This document shows, piece after piece, positions 10,304 through 23,016 of a stretch of DNA of 64,000 bases. Position 1 is the first letter of the stretch, and each line of letters opens with the position of its first letter. The notes under the pieces were generated by a model. It was not told the origin of the DNA and searched no databases. It saw nothing but the letters and a program-made list of their open reading frames with translations. The DNA is from Isoetes taiwanensis (lineage: Eukaryota > Streptophyta > Lycopodiopsida > Isoetales > Isoetaceae), in NCBI GenBank assembly GCA_021234155.1, contig JAJEKV010000019.1, positions 19,839,359 to 19,903,358 of the forward strand, read 5' to 3'. The position numbers were made by a program, and so were the translations under genes.

Positions 10304-12184
10304 CAGCCCAGCCAACTATCGTACCATTATGGTCAGTTCTGTCTTTGCCAAGTTGCTTGCCGGGATTCTTGAGTAGCGACTGACACTTTGGGTAGAGGAT
10401 GGAGAAGTGCGGGCTCTCACGCAGGCAGGCTTCCGCCCCCGGCATTCTACTATTGACCATATCTTCACTCTGCGAACACTCATAGAGGATAGCCGGAATC
10501 AACGCCAGAATCTGTACTGTTGCTTTGTGGATTTCGCAAAGGCTTTTGACACATTGCCTCGGGATAAGTTGTGGGACAGATTGAGACAGCTAGGGACCCC
10601 CGTCGACTTGCAGAATGCTATATACGACTATCTGAGGGCTTGCTCCGGTCGTCTCACAATGTCGAAGGAGCCCGTTGTTAGTAGCATTGGGGTGCGCCAG
10701 GGCTGCCCTCTATCCCCGACGCTCTTCGGCTTGTACATTGACCAGCTAGAAGAATGGCTAGGCGAAAGCACCTGAGGGGGCGCTGGTTGATGCACCACAT
10801 AATCCGGCAACTCATATATGCCGATGATGTTGACCTGCTTTCGATATACCCCGGAGGACATGCAACGCCACACGGATGCTTTGGACACTTTCTCGCCAAT
10901 TCATCGACATAAGAGTTAACTTGGCCAAGACAAGGGTGCTCGCTGGTCCCATCATCCCGGCACCCACGCCTTTCCTCATTCACTTACGAGGCGGGTAGTG
11001 GAGGTGGCTCCGATCTTATAAGTATTTGGGCATTGAGTTTTCTACTACCACACACCGGGATGCATCCATCGGGTTACGGTCACCTGCAGTCGGAAAGCCC
11101 CAGATGCAATGCAAAACAACGATCACAAGGCGTAGTATGCATGGGGTCACCAGGCACACTTGTTCGTGGCCTTGGTTGAACCGGGTCCTCCTCTATGGGG
11201 CGTATGTGGGGGCGGTGATATCCCTCACCACTTGGAATGATCTAGAGCAGTGTGAAGGCCTTCTTGGCCCGGGCACGGGAGTGAAGTCCACGGTCCCATA
11301 TCGATCTTGCTCCGGGGAGACGGGCTTCCTTCCATTCTGAGGGGGTCTTGGAACGTCACATTATTTACTTCCGGAAGGTGGTGGCTATGGATGAAGCCCG
11401 GCTGCCCAACCTTGCTTTGGCGGTGGCGATGGGCCCGCGACTCAAAGCCTGCTTTGGAAAGACAAGCAATCCCAGTGGTTCGCTATGGAATGTGCAGGCA
11501 CACGATGTGGACCCGGTCATACACCGAAGGAACGCTACGCCTTGAAGCGATACTTGGATGCTTGCTTCATGGCCAAGCTTTGGGATCACAGAGGCCCCGT
11601 CACATGTCAAGGTGGCAAATTATCGACACGAGGTTAATCCCATGCTCACGAGGGGCCTACACCACTACCTGCGCACCCATCTACCCATGAAAAGCGCGGG
11701 GGTGATTGCTTCTATTCGCACGGGTGCACACCACCTCCAGCGTTGAGGCAGACGTATGCCATTGAGGATGAAAGTCACGCCCTCCGGGCTTTGTCCGTGA
11801 TACCGGATATCCGGGCTCGATATGCTTTCGGTTAGTTGTGCCCCATCGGGCCTTGCATGAGCTCTTGAAGCACGGCCTCTGTAGGCTTGTTGGGATCGTA
11901 CCTCGGGAGGTAATGGATCTGCCGGACTCGATTATGCCCCCGTCCGACATTAACCTCGGTTGTACTTGTGATTATGTATATAAGCGTGCGGTATGTCGAC
12001 ATCCTTATTGCTACTAAGGTTTTTCCCCCGAAAACCCTTCGGGGCGGGGGTTTTTTAATCCTGGTAGTAATACGCCTGATGCTCTCTCTTTGTACTTGGG
12101 TCCCATAGGCCAGTTGGTCTCCGTGGACGATAAAATCATATTCTATTCTATTCTATTCTATTCTATTCTATTCTATTCTATTCT
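10304..12184 (+). mobile_element. 5'-truncated LINE with reverse transcriptase and (ATTCT)n tail
   Basis: Reverse transcriptase motifs run in order: NYRTIMVSSVFAKLLAGIL, QAGFRPRHSTIDHIFTLR, CCFVDFAKAFDTLPRDKLWD and GVRQGCPLSPTLFGLYIDQL. The catalytic YADD is at about 10815-10828 (LIYADDVDLLS), followed by YKYLGIEFSTT near 11020. Frames break several times, including a stop at about 10374 and shifts after 10775, so it is dead. The 3' end has TGGGTCCCATAGG...GGTCTCCGTGGACG and then about nine ATTCT units. It begins inside the RT domain, lacks the endonuclease, and splits a DUF7869 gene. The element at 36.7-40.2 kb is a relative. Confidence 0.85.
12139..12184 (+). repeat. (ATTCT)n microsatellite forming the LINE tail
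   Basis: About nine ATTCT units directly follow the LINE 3' sequence. The same 3' sequence plus tail recurs at 49748-49815. Confidence 0.9.
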
Positions 12185-13128
12185 TTAAAAAGCTTGAAAG
12201 AAATCAAAGGGGTAAGAAGGAAGGGAGAGCCTTTCAACCGGACAAGTCGTTGGATTGCATTGAAATGAGCATCTTGTCATGCTCTAACCATTTTAGAGAA
12301 GCAGATACTTCATGGTGGCCTTAGTTTTTTGCTCAACAACTTGAGCTGCTCCATGCCATGTCACAAGGTCGCAGTCCTATTTTCTTCAATTGGCCAACTG
12401 AAAATCAAATGGAACAAGTGCTGGCACAAAATGAAAATCCAGTGGAACAGGAACGGCTCGTGTCTAGCTCAGATGAAGATGATAGAGTGATTTACAAGGG
12501 CCCTAGATGCACGACACAATATGTTGCCAGAGTTTCTGGTTCAGTCTTTGAGATTCAAAGAGGAATGCTTGTAGCTGTTCCAGCTGATGATGATGAGAGT
12601 GGGAAGCCATTTTGGTTGGCTAAAGTAGTGGACGTAACCCGGAAACTAAAAGTACACTGGATGAGAACAAGTGGAACTAACGCATTTAGTGGGACTTATA
12701 ACATGGACATGGTCAGAACTGGAGTGGGAAAGAGAGCCAAGACGAAAGCAAACGTTGGTATCATAGACCTTGCTGAAGTGAAGGTGCTAGCATATGACTT
12801 CGTTCTAACTGCTGCTAACAAGTTGCGTGCTGTAACTCAAAAGTTGTTGAGGTCAGCATGTGGATTGGATAACGCACGCAAAAAACCTTCCAGAGATTAT
12901 GACGAAGATTCACTGGTAGACAGTGATGAAGAGAATCGTTCAAGTACATCCAGTTTTGAGAGTGAGGCCGGGGACACTAACAGCTCTAATGATCCCGATC
13001 TAAATGAGTCAGAGGATGACATGCATCCCGACTTAGCTGCAAAATGTAAGTTTGTGTTAGATAAGGTATATATATACAAAGGAAAAAGTGTAGTGCACAG
13101 ACAATGTCAAAATGTATCACATTTTTGA
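12185..13128 (+). pseudogene. DUF7869-type gene, C-terminal half, part 2
   Basis: An ATG-started ORF of 256 codons runs from 12358 to 13128. Upstream, the same frame is open back to about 12185 except for one TAG at 12322-12324, so this is the distal part of a longer gene. Residues 75-115 read RGMLVAVPADDDESGKPFWL then AKVVDV and LKVHWM, a small beta-rich module I associate with the C-terminus of DUF7869 proteins. Residues 185-225 are acidic and Ser-rich. Part 1 lies at 9997-10303 and the LINE lies between the two. Confidence 0.55.
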
Positions 13129-16100
13129 CAATTTTGTTCATAATTTTGTGATGTCTTTCAATACTTTGAATACAACATCTTTTTGTTATTCCAGTGCACT
13201 TGTTGTTTTCTATGATCTCTGTTTTTTCGCGTTCTTGAATTTTTTGCTTTTCTTCGATACCAACCTGGGGGGCTGAAATGGGTATCAGAGATTTTTTCAT
13301 GGAAGTTAGTTTCAATTTCACCCCCCCAAAATGGTACGCAGAATGTCCTGAATGTCACACTTTATCACGCAAAAACCACGAAAATGGCTCTTTTTTTGGG
13401 AATTTTAGGGAATCTTTTAAAGATTCCTTTTAAAGTGCATTTGGAGCAAATTAGTGCGTTTCAATTTAAACTTTGTTCCTTTTGATATAGTAATGAAGGG
13501 GTCAATGTAAAGTAGGTTGTGCACTATTACAATTATGATATAGTCATTATCTCTTGCAACAAATATCATCTACAACAATCAATTTTTAACCATCAATTTT
13601 TATAGACACTCCTCCACGCATTGTTAAGCAACATTTGCTAACATAAAGCCCACATGACCCATAGATAATGTCTATCAAGCATAGTCCACATAACATTCAA
13701 GGTAGGATCTCCGAGATATTATTCTCATACCCTTTAGACATTTAAAATTTTGCATAGACATACATCCCATAACACAAATTTTTATGTAGTATTTTTGAAT
13801 GACCATTATCATACCCCTCTAATGTTGCAATCCCTTACAGGTCCAGACTGCGTTTGTTTGTCATTGATATGGTTCAAATGTAGTGCTAAGCTTGGTTACA
13901 AAGCTACAACAGTGGGATTACTACTACACACTTTTCAGCCAAACAATTTACAGGCTCTCAATTTATTACTAGTCCTATATTATAATGTTATAGGTTGTGT
14001 CGTGAATCATGCCCTAACTTTGATGGCTAGGATTAGATGAGCAGGTTTGACGGTCCAAAAATAAACCAAACAAAAGGTCCTTAGGGCTATCCCAGCGTGA
14101 GGCTATCGAATCATTCCGACATCGCCCAAAGTTTCTAATGGCCACGCTTTTAATTTCATAACATGGCCTGCCATTCTGCGTGCTAAAATTTGCTACTCTC
14201 CCATTAAACCTTTGTTCTATTGAAGATAATGCCAAGTTTATTGTTACCGGATCTTGGGGTGATAAAGCCTTTAAGGAAGCTCAGAAATATTCTAAGGTTG
14301 GAGCGAAAAAGCTAACAAATATACATCAGTATTTCAAGTGAATCAGATTTTCAGGTGTCTGCAAAATATCTGCACATAGCTTGCGTTAGGTCCTATGGTA
14401 TTCGCATTATTTGGACCTTCAAGGGATATGGAACAAAGATCTCAAATCCAGCTTGGAGGTATTGCTATGTCTTTTATATTGTGCAGTTGCTAAAAAAAAA
14501 GGGGTGGAATTGTTTAATTTAACAAGAGTATTTTTAGAGGATGTTCATATAGCAGATACTTGGCTGAATGATCTAGATGTGAGAGAAGCTAGGGTTCTTA
14601 GCATCTAAAGTTGGGCCGTACAAGCTTTATCAGCAGAGAAGCTAAAGTATGGGAAGCCAAAGCCAAAGCTATAAAGAGGAATCGGAATGGAGAAAGGAAG
14701 AAGAACTTCATTGCAAAACCTATAAAGAATCATGCCACTTTGCTCAGATAAGATTCTGTGTTGTAGATCATCTTATGTATTATATGATTGTAAACTTCAT
14801 TCGATCAGTCCTGGTTAGAAAAGCCAAGGTGAACTCAAAGACAATTTTGAATTTGAATTTTTTTCCTCAAACACTTGAACTTGGGCAATGCTTTTTGCAG
14901 GAGACTTTAGATCTTAGCAAAAAGTAGAAAAATGAAGGGAGAGTGGAAAATGCTGGGTATTGTCTTTTATAATATGGAGAATTTATTCATAATGGCAAGT
15001 ATTTATTTATGAAAACTCTTGCAGGATAATTAGTGATAATAAGAGTGTCTGCAATTAGTTTCTGTATTTGAGATACTATCAGTGGGCACAGTTTTACCTA
15101 TTTCATTTCTTTTCCAGCGCCTGATGGAAATACAAGAACATTATTAGCAAAGGTGATACGTTTTAGATCTAAACAAGGACTCTCGAGCACCATGTTTGGT
15201 TGGCTGGTGCATTAGTTGTACATTTCTTTCTAATTCTTAAGTTGAGTCATTTATCTGTACATTTCTTTCAAATTTTGAACCACATGGATTTTTCGTCGGA
15301 TCAAATTTGGAATGGCACAAATTAGGATGGAGAGATGAAGCAAGTTTAAAGGATTGAGGCTAAAGTGAAATATATTTGTTATGTCCATAACCTTGTAAGT
15401 TTTTATAACAGCAACCCCTTAAAAAGGATGTGCTCTCAAGAAATAATCTTCTCACAAGTTTATAATCTATGCAGATGATACATTCTTTCAAAGTAGTCAC
15501 TTTCATTAATATTTCCATTCATCAACTTATTTTCAACAGGCTCTTTAGATTTTGAAGATAAATGAATACACATCACAATCATAATGAGTAAAATTAATCT
15601 TTTCACCCTTTGACTACAATGTCTTCTTCACATGTTTTACTTTTGCATTTAATGTCATTTTCTGAAGGCGGCATTTCTCGAAAAGGGTGGCTTCTCACCT
15701 TTGGCAAGGCTTAAGAGGGACTCATAGAGGAGCAAATGCCTAAGTTTTCAATGGCGGATGGAACTCCACAAGAATAAGAAAGAAGGATTGAAACCACAAG
15801 AGATAAGGTCAAGGATGAAATAGCCCTTTAACTTGCCATAGAACAAATGATGCAATTCAATGGACCTCTTATGACAAACTTTGTGATAGCTCTTCAATGT
15901 TAATTCTTGAGACGTGGACAAGGTTAATTTAATTACCATCACTAAATTTCACTATAGCGTACTTTATGAATGCACTATTTTCTATCTCTAACTTACCATT
16001 TGGCATAACAAACTAGTTGTTTTTGCGCCCTCAATGTGTTACTGGTCCAACGATTGAGATTTGGTCTCAACTATAAAATTGGAGTGCTAGTGGGTCAAGG

Positions 16101-16430
16101 TCTTAGATTTAGTAATCATAACATTAAGTAATATTATTCATGGACTATTGATTAAACTCAAAATTTACTTTAGTTAAAACCCACAGGAAATTCCTCTCTA
16201 TTAAATTTGCCACTAAACTGAGGTCATAAACTATCCAGCCAGGAAAGGATCAATCTTTCAGCTAAGAAAGGAGCATTTCTAGCCAGGAAAAGAAAATCTT
16301 AATAATGGCTAAGTTTTAACAAAAAGCTCTAGCGATATTTTCGACAACCCTAACGCATCCCATCCATCCAAGGAACCGGGAGGCGTGGAGCAATCACGGC
16401 CGTCTAATGTTTACCATAGCCTTTTTCCGC
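13129..16430. other. No gene recognised
   Basis: An imperfect palindrome lies at about 13266-13330 (GGGGGGCTGAAAT against ATTTCACCCCCCC). ORFs at 14411-14608 and 14649-14927 have no motif I recognise. The rest is AT-rich intergenic sequence. Confidence 0.4.
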
Positions 16431-16489
16431 CATTTTAAAATTGATCGTAAACATAGTTTGATCCGGCCGTAACTGTAAAAGATTGTATA

Positions 16490-18230
16490 TAATGAACAGA
16501 TTGGTCCTGTCTATAATGATTGAAAGATAAAATCTTTTTTGTTATTCCCTTTTTTATAGAAAATGGAAGTGCCAAATTTCGAGGATGAATTTCAAATAAC
16601 AGTTGTTCTTTCCATCCATTTCTGGGCTTACAAAAAGGGCCCCAGTTTATGACAGAATGGCAGAGCAATCAGTTACATAAGTTATAAAAGCATTCAATGT
16701 TGCTTCATATGCATGGCCATAAGCTTAGTTGAATTTATCCATTTCTGAATTTATGAATTCAACACATTCTGGATATTATGAAGCTCAATCGATCCAAATT
16801 TAACGTCAATTTCCATTATGTCTTTTATGAAGTTGTAGTTGTGGTACTGTGCAAAGGGGGGTTCAAAAAACTCTTTTATAATACCACGACAAGCTTTATA
16901 GCTGTTGTATGGTCAGCTTTTCTGTGTCGATCCTTTAATCTCATTCGAATGCTCTTAATAAGTAACAGTTGTTTCTTTGGCTCATTTATGAAAAAAATGG
17001 TCACCATTTTGCAGTCACAATCGTTTATAATATCCCATCAATGTGCTCAACTTTCTTCATGTCCTTGTCCATTTCTGAATAATGACCTTTTCGATCCACC
17101 CAAATTGCTTTTTAGATGTGGTTAACCCTATGTATGTACACATTTGTAAGGCATATCCATATGGCCCTTGTAAGGACCACACATTTGTAAGACATACCCA
17201 TATGGCTCTTGTATGTACACATTTGTAAGACATACCCATATGACCCTTGTCCATCCAAATTTAATCCATTCTGTCCTTTATAAAGTTGTAGTTGTGGTAC
17301 TGTGCAAAGGGGGGTTTGAAAAACTCTTTTATACTACCATGACAAGCTACGTGGCTATTTTGATCCAGCCAAATTGCTTTTTAGTTTTGCAGTCACAATC
17401 GTTTATAATATCCCTTCAATGTGCTCAGCTTTCTTCATGTCCTTGTCCATTTCTAAATATGACCTTTCTTCTATAGTGCATGTGGCTAGATTCTAATCCA
17501 TTCAAATTTCTTTTTAGACGTGGTTAACCCTATGTATATACACATTTGTAAGACATACCTATATGGCCCTTGTATGTACACATTTGTAAGACATACCCAT
17601 ATGACCCTTGTCGATCCAAATTTAATACATTCTGTCCTTTATGAAGTTGTACTTGTGGTACTGTGCAAAGGGGGGTTTGAAAAACTCTTTTATACTACCA
17701 TGACAAGCTACGTGGCTATTTTGGTCCAGCCAAATTGCTCTTTAGTTTTGCAGTCACAATCGTTTATAATATCCCTTCAATGTGCTCATCTTTCTTCATG
17801 TCCTTGTCCATTTCTAAATTATGACCTTTGTTCTATAGTGGTATGTGGCTAGATTCTAATCCAGCCAAATTTCTTTTTAGACGTATGTATATACACATTT
17901 GTAAGACATACCCATATGGCCCTTGTAAGACCACTTTTGGATTTCATAATAACAGCTACTTTATTTGCTCATTCCAGGCTTACAACCCCCGTTGGTTGTT
18001 GACAGAATGCCATAAGCAATCGGGTATAAAAACCATTCATGAACATTAAGTTAACTATAGATGTGCTTGTCCTTGTCCAATTCTAACACCCCCCTTCTCC
18101 AAATTGTTCAGAATAACATTGTTCTTTAAACTATTCTATTCTATTTTTGTTAGTTTTTGACAAGAGGGCCGCAATTTTGCATGAACGATGGGTTATAATG
18201 TCGCTTTATTTCCTCACGTCGCTTTATATC
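16490..18230 (+). repeat. Duplicated block, copy 1, with internal tandem repeats
   Basis: The block starts near TAGAAAATGGAAGTGCCAAAT and shares its order with 19100-20330. Inside it a unit of 361-378 bp is repeated; the landmark CACAATCGTTTATAATATCCC-like sequence starts at 17016, 17394 and 17755. A second landmark, GTGGTACTGTGCAAAGGGGG, also recurs. Shorter repeats of ACACATTTGTAAGACATACC lie at about 17137-17250, 17541-17610 and 17886-17935. ORFs of about 110 codons across the block reflect the repeat. Confidence 0.8.
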
Positions 18231-19099
18231 CACGTCACTTTTATAATGGAAGATTATTGTCTTTATCCATTTCTAAGTTTGTGCTTCGTGCTTCCTCTTC
18301 CCATGCACCATTACCTTTTCTTAAGCCAAAAGTTGGCAAAGTGTTTTTTAAGTTTTGACTAATAAAAAATTCTTTTGTCACCTTACTTGCCACATTAACA
18401 TCCCATTGTGCCATGTCATCACCTATTTGCCACACCTCCAAATTAGCCCCCATTTTATACCCAAAAATCAAGATGCTCTTTTTGAAAAAAAAATCTTCCA
18501 TATTGAAAAGCAGAAAAAAAGATTCTATGCGGAAAAAAGATTTTTTCAAAAGGACCTAGTTATGACCTTCAAATTCCATTTCTTGGGAATCGTCGTGCCA
18601 TATTTGAAAAAGATAAAAAAAAATCTATCTACCCCCCTCCCCCCCTTCCCGGGGGGCCTAGTCACTCGTTTCCTCCAATCACCCCTTGCCACGTGGTACC
18701 TCCGGGCATGTGGGGTGGCAACTAGGCCTGGCCCAAGAGATTCACCTCTATATTATATGTATATGGCATTTGTATCACTAGGATAGCAAAAAAAAAACCT
18801 TTTTTATATGCGCGATAATGCTTTGTCACCTTTTTTACCATTTTACAATAGACTAGTACGATAAACTATAGCAAAAATCCCTTATTTTACGTACAAAATC
18901 GGCAATAGAAACCCTTTGCATGTACTTTGATAGTTTTTACTACTAATACTAAACGAGTCCCCATTGGCAGGTAGACTAGCTTTAATATAACATTTTGGTC
19001 TAGAATGTTTGATATATACGGTTTGAAAAGCAGCTGATGTGGGCAACTACAAACGATGGAAAGGCAGTTGTCATTGTACGCCAGCTTTTGTCTAATAGC
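18231..19099. other. No gene; C-rich patch at 18630-18740
   Basis: This spacer separates two copies of the duplicated block. A GC-rich patch at 18630-18740 contains CCTCCCCCCCTTCCCGGGGG and stands out from the AT-rich surroundings. Confidence 0.4.
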
Positions 19100-20330
19100 A
19101 ATGAAAAGCTTACAGTTCAGATCATGTCCATCTAGATATTGAGACAATGGAAGCGTCCTTTTTGTTATTCCCATTTTTACAGAAAATGGAAGTGCCAAAT
19201 TTTGAGGATGAAACTGTTCATTTCAAATAACAGTTGTCCTTTCCGTCCATTTCTAACCTTACAAAAAGGGCCACAGTTTTGGACAGAATGCCAGGAACAA
19301 TAGGTTATATAAGTTATAAAAGCATTCATTGTTGCTTCATATGCATGGCCATAAGCTTAGTTGACTTTATCCAGTTCTAAATTTATGAACTCAACACATT
19401 CTGGACATTATGAAGCAGATGTGATTGTGGTCATTCAATGAAGATTTTTTTCCATTTCTAAATTTACGACAAGCTTTATAGCTGTTGCATTATAATCTGC
19501 ATTCAGGCATATGTAGGCAGATGTGTTGCTTCTGTTTTTTGTGTTTTTCTCTTTATTCCACCTGTAGTTGCGATGTCAATTTTCATACCAACATTTGTGT
19601 ATGGTCAGCTTTGCTGTGTGACAGCCTGTGTCGATCCAAATTTAAAATCAATTTCCATTTTTTCCTTTACAATAGTTGTGGTATTGTGCAAAGGGGGGCT
19701 TAAAAAGCTCTTTAATAATTCCAAAAAAATCGCCCTAATAGATGGGACAGGACCATCCATTCAAATTTTGTCATAAGGATACAAATAATCGACCATCCAA
19801 AGCATTAAAGAAACATAAAAAACCACTATGTATGGCGATAAATTATAAAGTCACTTTTGATCTCCTTCGAATGCTCTAGATTTCTAGATAACGGTTGTTT
19901 TTTTTGGCTCATTTATGATGAAAATGTCACAGTTTGACAGTCGCAATCGTTTATAATATCCCTTCAATGTGCTAGCTTTCTTTATATCCTTGTCCATTTC
20001 TCAATTATGATCCTATGTGGTTAACCCTATGTAGTTATACATTTCTAACACATATCCACCTATATGGCCCTTGTAAGGACCACTTTTGGATTTCATAGTA
20101 ATAGTTGCTTTATTTGTTCATTCCAAGCTTATAAAAAGAAAAGGAACCCAGTTGTTGACAAAATGCCATAAGCAATCGGGTATAAAAAGCATTCATGAAT
20201 ATTAAGTTAACTGTAAATGTGCTTGTCCTTGTCCATTTCTGAAATTATGAATTCAACGCCCACCTTCTTCTAGAATATGGCTATCTGGACCAGCCAAATT
20301 GTTCAGAACGATCGGTCATAATGTCGCTTT
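19100..20330 (+). repeat. Duplicated block, copy 2
   Basis: It shares the order of copy 1: AAAATGGAAGTGCCAAAT near 19185, GTGCAAAGGGGG near 19685, the CGCAATCGTTTATAATATCC landmark near 19940 and TGGCCCTTGTAAGGACCACT near 20065. It has only one of the 361-378 bp units where copy 1 has three. From 20331 to 21080 I see no gene. Confidence 0.75.
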
Positions 20331-21080
20331 ACTTCTAAAAGCAATTTATTATAATGTCGTTACTGATTCATACATGTTTGGATGTAAGCATTAGACTTTG
20401 CACATTAAAAAAAAATGTGAATTATCTTGGAAGTATAAGGTTTGCCCCAACCTAGTCAATAAATGAGGCAAACATTTATATAGACAACAATTAAAATTAC
20501 CCTTATGATATGCCATAAGATTCACCGTGTCAAGACAAAGACTTTAGCATGTCAGCATTGCCATCATGGCTTGTCGCTTGTCTTGAGAGGCAGAGGTGTC
20601 TATTTAAGGAACATTTAGGATGAAAACTTAAAGAAGGGAAAATCTTGAAAAGGGAAAAATCGTATAGGGGGGTGTTTTAAGTGGCATGCAACCCTTCGGG
20701 GTTGGGGAGGGGGAGGGAGAGAGCGGTGGTGTGTATTCAAACGGAGGAACACAGATGATGTATAATCTACTCTAAAGGTGAGCCTCCCGGGGATTGCCTT
20801 CAAATTTTTTAAATTTACTACGTTTTTTTCTCAGCTCCATGGTTCAGAAAGGTATGTACAAACTAGGTCATTTAATTTAATCAACACATTTATCCTCAGC
20901 TCCAAAATTGACAATTCACTAAATAGTTTGTATGACGGTCCATCTTCCTGGTAGATTCATTTTAAAAAAATCACTACATTTGTTCTCAGCTCCATAATCC
21001 AAAAAAATTGGTATATACAATTTCCTTACCACTATGTATGCAGAATAAGCTACTAGTCGGCTAGAATAAAACTAGGTCCA

Positions 21081-22847
21081 TTAGACATAGGCGTCCACTA
21101 ATTTGTGCATCTTGTCCTCCTCTTTCAACGAATGTTTCCATGGGGCCTCATGCTCCAGTTCAAAACTATGCAGAACATCTTTCTCATGATTATTGAAACT
21201 ATTACAAGCCAGGAAATTTTGAAGAGTAGTAATGGACGTTTCACCTATTGACACACATAAACAAGTTTAGTACACTGCTATATATCTTATCAGAACTGTC
21301 ACGTAATGCCACTTACTTAATCTTGGCACTGTGTGTGCTTGAGGATGTTTGATAACAATCGGTTCATGGAATGCATCTATAAGGTCCTCATGCAGTACTT
21401 TCAACCAGTCCCTTTCTCCTATAACAAGATTGTAAATTGGACATGAATACCAAAAGCAATTAGGTTATATAATTGAAATATGCAAGTATATATGACAACA
21501 GAGCATGTCGAAGGAATCATTATACATGCAAAGTTGGGTATGTAATGGAATTTTACGTGTAAAGCACTACATCAAATACATCATACCTAATTTATTGATA
21601 CAAAATATAGAAATGCAAAAATCAGACTCCAGATACCTAGAAAATGAAGGGATGGGCAGTTAATTGAATTTAAATAGGCTATTTGCATGGTTTCTGCTTG
21701 AAGCTTGCAACCTGAGATGGCTATTACAAAACGAACATGAGGGAGGCCATGAAGAGCCAAGCCCTGCAAAAAAATCCCCAAAGGATTTGACTTCAAATAA
21801 AGATTGTTTAGAAACAACGACGAGTTAGTTAAGGATATTATGCAACTATTTTATCATCTAAGCAAAAACATACGAAATAAATTGAATAGAACTATAAAAA
21901 TAAGAAATCCGTTGATATAAGTACCTTTTCTTGAAGTCCCACAAGTGCACATAGTGTTGCTGCTCCCTATAATTACAATTATTATCTGTGGATAAATTAT
22001 GTCAACATATGAACATGAACAACAACAAGATATACCTGAGAAAATCCAATGAAACCATCAAAAGGCCCATGCTCCTTCATATAGTTTGTGATGTAATCAA
22101 AGCATTCTTCAAGACCAATATATTCTGTCATTTCCTGGTGAAGTTGCTGCATGGAGTGAGATACTTATAATGAGAATTATTATCAGAATCAGATGTCTAG
22201 ACCTTATTATATTGAAACCACTCATAGTATGGTGGAGTAAAGAAGCCTTCAACTTCTGATCTTCCTTTAGCTGGAAAAGGCGCATCTAGAAAGCTCTGGC
22301 ATCAAGGTACCAATTAAAATGGCTCATAAATCAAATGTAGACAAAACAAATTAATCAACATCAAGGCAACTGATGCATTAAGTAAAAAGATCGAATGATT
22401 AAGGCCAGTTTGACCAGTTTCTAATTGCAACAGACTAAATTTGACTAATGCCAGATTGATGCATACCATTTCTACAATATCTTCGATTGCATTGCCCCAT
22501 TTGGCAAGTTGTTTGTGCATGATCTTGCCACTGGTTCTAAATCCATGCAGACATAAAGCCCTCAATTTGCGCTTATCATTACTACTATTTCCATCAGAAA
22601 TTCTTATCAGTGATTTGAAAGAGCAGCTGGTGACCAAGCGTGCTGCAATAAAAAGGGTAGTATAATTACGTTTTTCAGAGGTATGTGAACCAAGAGACCA
22701 AACACACAAAAAAAACATTACAAGAAAGAAGAGGTATTTTGGGTTTGAGAAAACGAAAGAAGGAAAGGGTTGTCCAAGGAAGAACCAGATGTGTGAAGCC
22801 AAGGAGAACTTGGAGCCGCGTGGTGCTTGGGGCTTTGACGGTGCCAT
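21081..22847 (-). CDS. FSH-family serine hydrolase (DUF341), seven exons
   Basis: Predicted exons on the minus strand are 22847-22467, 22295-22203, 22146-22036, 21966-21925, 21763-21637, 21418-21317 and 21244-21081. All junctions are GT-AG and the frame closes at 339 codons plus TAA. The alpha/beta-hydrolase features are in order: KLRALCLHGFRTSG near residue 93, DAPFPAKGRSEVEGFF (about 131-146), PPYYEWFQ, nucleophile GFSQG (Ser194), GERDWLK (Asp255) and HPQAHTVPRL (His280). This is the FSH1/OVCA2 arrangement of a small cytosolic or plastid esterase; the substrate is unknown. The first about 90 residues are longer than usual for the family and hydrophobic, so the true start or an extra 5' intron is uncertain. 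A candidate acceptor (TTTTTATTGCAG) lies near 22645. Confidence 0.85.
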
Positions 22848-22951
22848 GGTGTAAAAAGAAGACTAGGAACATCTGCCCGAGCATTATCATAAACATTTGA
22901 AGATGAATAAACCATTGTCATATTGGTAGATGAATTGAATTGGCTTTTCTT

Positions 22952-23016
22952 CACGTGTTGAAGTGGGACGGCTGTGTCACGGCTTAACAACTATATCACA
23001 TACACATATATATACA
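22952..23016 (-). promoter_or_regulatory. Candidate promoter of the FSH hydrolase gene
   Basis: A TATATATA stretch lies near 23008 and a CACGTG G-box at 22952-22957. The TATA stretch is about 160 bp upstream of the proposed ATG. Because the G-box lies between TATA and ATG, its regulatory role is uncertain. A diverged copy of this region occurs at 24895-24975. Confidence 0.35.

Noticed and set aside
12020-12055. Bacterial-type terminator (GC hairpin plus T run)
   Set aside because: It lies in the 3' region of a eukaryotic LINE; it is probably part of the LINE 3' structure.
16778-17852. Repeated ORFs of about 110 codons with similar protein sequence
   Set aside because: The similarity comes from the underlying 361-378 bp repeat; frames are not maintained across copies in a gene-like way.
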